Made by a program: the position numbers and the translations under genes
The notes under the pieces: generated by a model
Database searches by the model: none
The model's input: the letters and a program-made list of their open reading frames with translations, nothing else
Told to the model about the DNA's origin: nothing
Shown here: piece by piece, positions 28,107 through 28,201 of the stretch
Layout of the letters: each line of letters opens with the position of its first letter
How positions within the stretch are numbered: position 1 is the stretch's first letter
NCBI GenBank assembly: GCA_014904985.1
Contig: MU129328.1
Location: forward strand, 1 to 28,201
Source: Hydnum rufescens UP504
Taxonomy: Eukaryota; Basidiomycota; Agaricomycetes; Cantharellales; Hydnaceae
Direction of reading: 5' to 3'
DNA length: 28,201 bases

Positions 28107-28201
28107 TGTCAGGGTTCGTCCGCTTCTTTTCCGATAACTCCGGTTTGCTTCCGATTTGTCTCCGGTGCTCTCCAGGCTCCGTCAGTTTATTTCTTCTTGT
28201 T
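28107..28201 (+). repeat. Possible start of another LTR (runs off the window)
   Basis: At TGTCAGGGTTCGTCCGC the integrase frame of fragment C ends abruptly. The sequence becomes rich in TCCG words (TTCCGATAACTCCGG, CTCCGTCAGTTT). The last word also appears, as its complement or close to it, in the U3 repeats at 10.4-10.8 kb. A TG start and this composition suggest an LTR; only 95 bp are visible. Confidence 0.35.

Overview
The window is eukaryotic, repeat-dense and contains no host gene that I can support. It most resembles an accessory, transposon-packed region of a filamentous fungus, probably a mushroom-forming basidiomycete. That guess rests on decayed Ty3/gypsy (Metaviridae) polyproteins with a C-terminal chromodomain, fungal-type splice signals (GTATGT/GTGAGT, CTAAC, TAG) and CpG-decay signatures. 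The assignment to basidiomycetes is inference; nothing fixes the species.

Layout. 1-1665: tandem copies of a structured repeat (CCACACACCC palindrome, then an intron-shaped block holding a perfect snap-back hairpin), a 15-bp minisatellite, a TAA microsatellite and a 54-bp inverted repeat. 1665-14079: a minus-strand Ty3/gypsy element (A) with LTR 13063-14079, gag, protease, truncated RT and integrase. Its integrase is split by a 4.24-kb TIR element (2895-7133) flanked by a perfect 8-bp duplication. Removing that element and one duplication copy rejoins integrase in the same frame. Element A is also split by a 1.47-kb LTR-like insertion (9388-10861). 14080-22582: a second Ty3/gypsy element (B), plus strand and head-to-head with A, carrying gag, protease, RT, RNase H, integrase and chromodomain, all broken. 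About 22577-26786: a second palindromic element of the family found inside the 4.24-kb insertion. 26787-28106: a plus-strand Ty3/gypsy fragment (C; RNase H to integrase start), cut at 28107 by what looks like the start of another LTR.

The two most unusual things are (i) a family of coding-free elements whose core is a 3-4 kb near-perfect palindrome, one copy precisely delimited by TIRs and a duplicated target, and (ii) the intron-shaped hairpin module. In the module, the splice-like signals and both stems recur, and the stems carry paired base changes. A third pattern ties the region together. Nearly all in-frame stops in the three Ty3 elements are TGA, and three catalytic Asp positions (two integrases, one protease) read Asn after a codon ending in C. 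Both are what CpG to TpG/CpA decay would leave.

All coding features below are pseudogenes. Coordinates were read by eye. Family assignments rest on motifs, not database searches.
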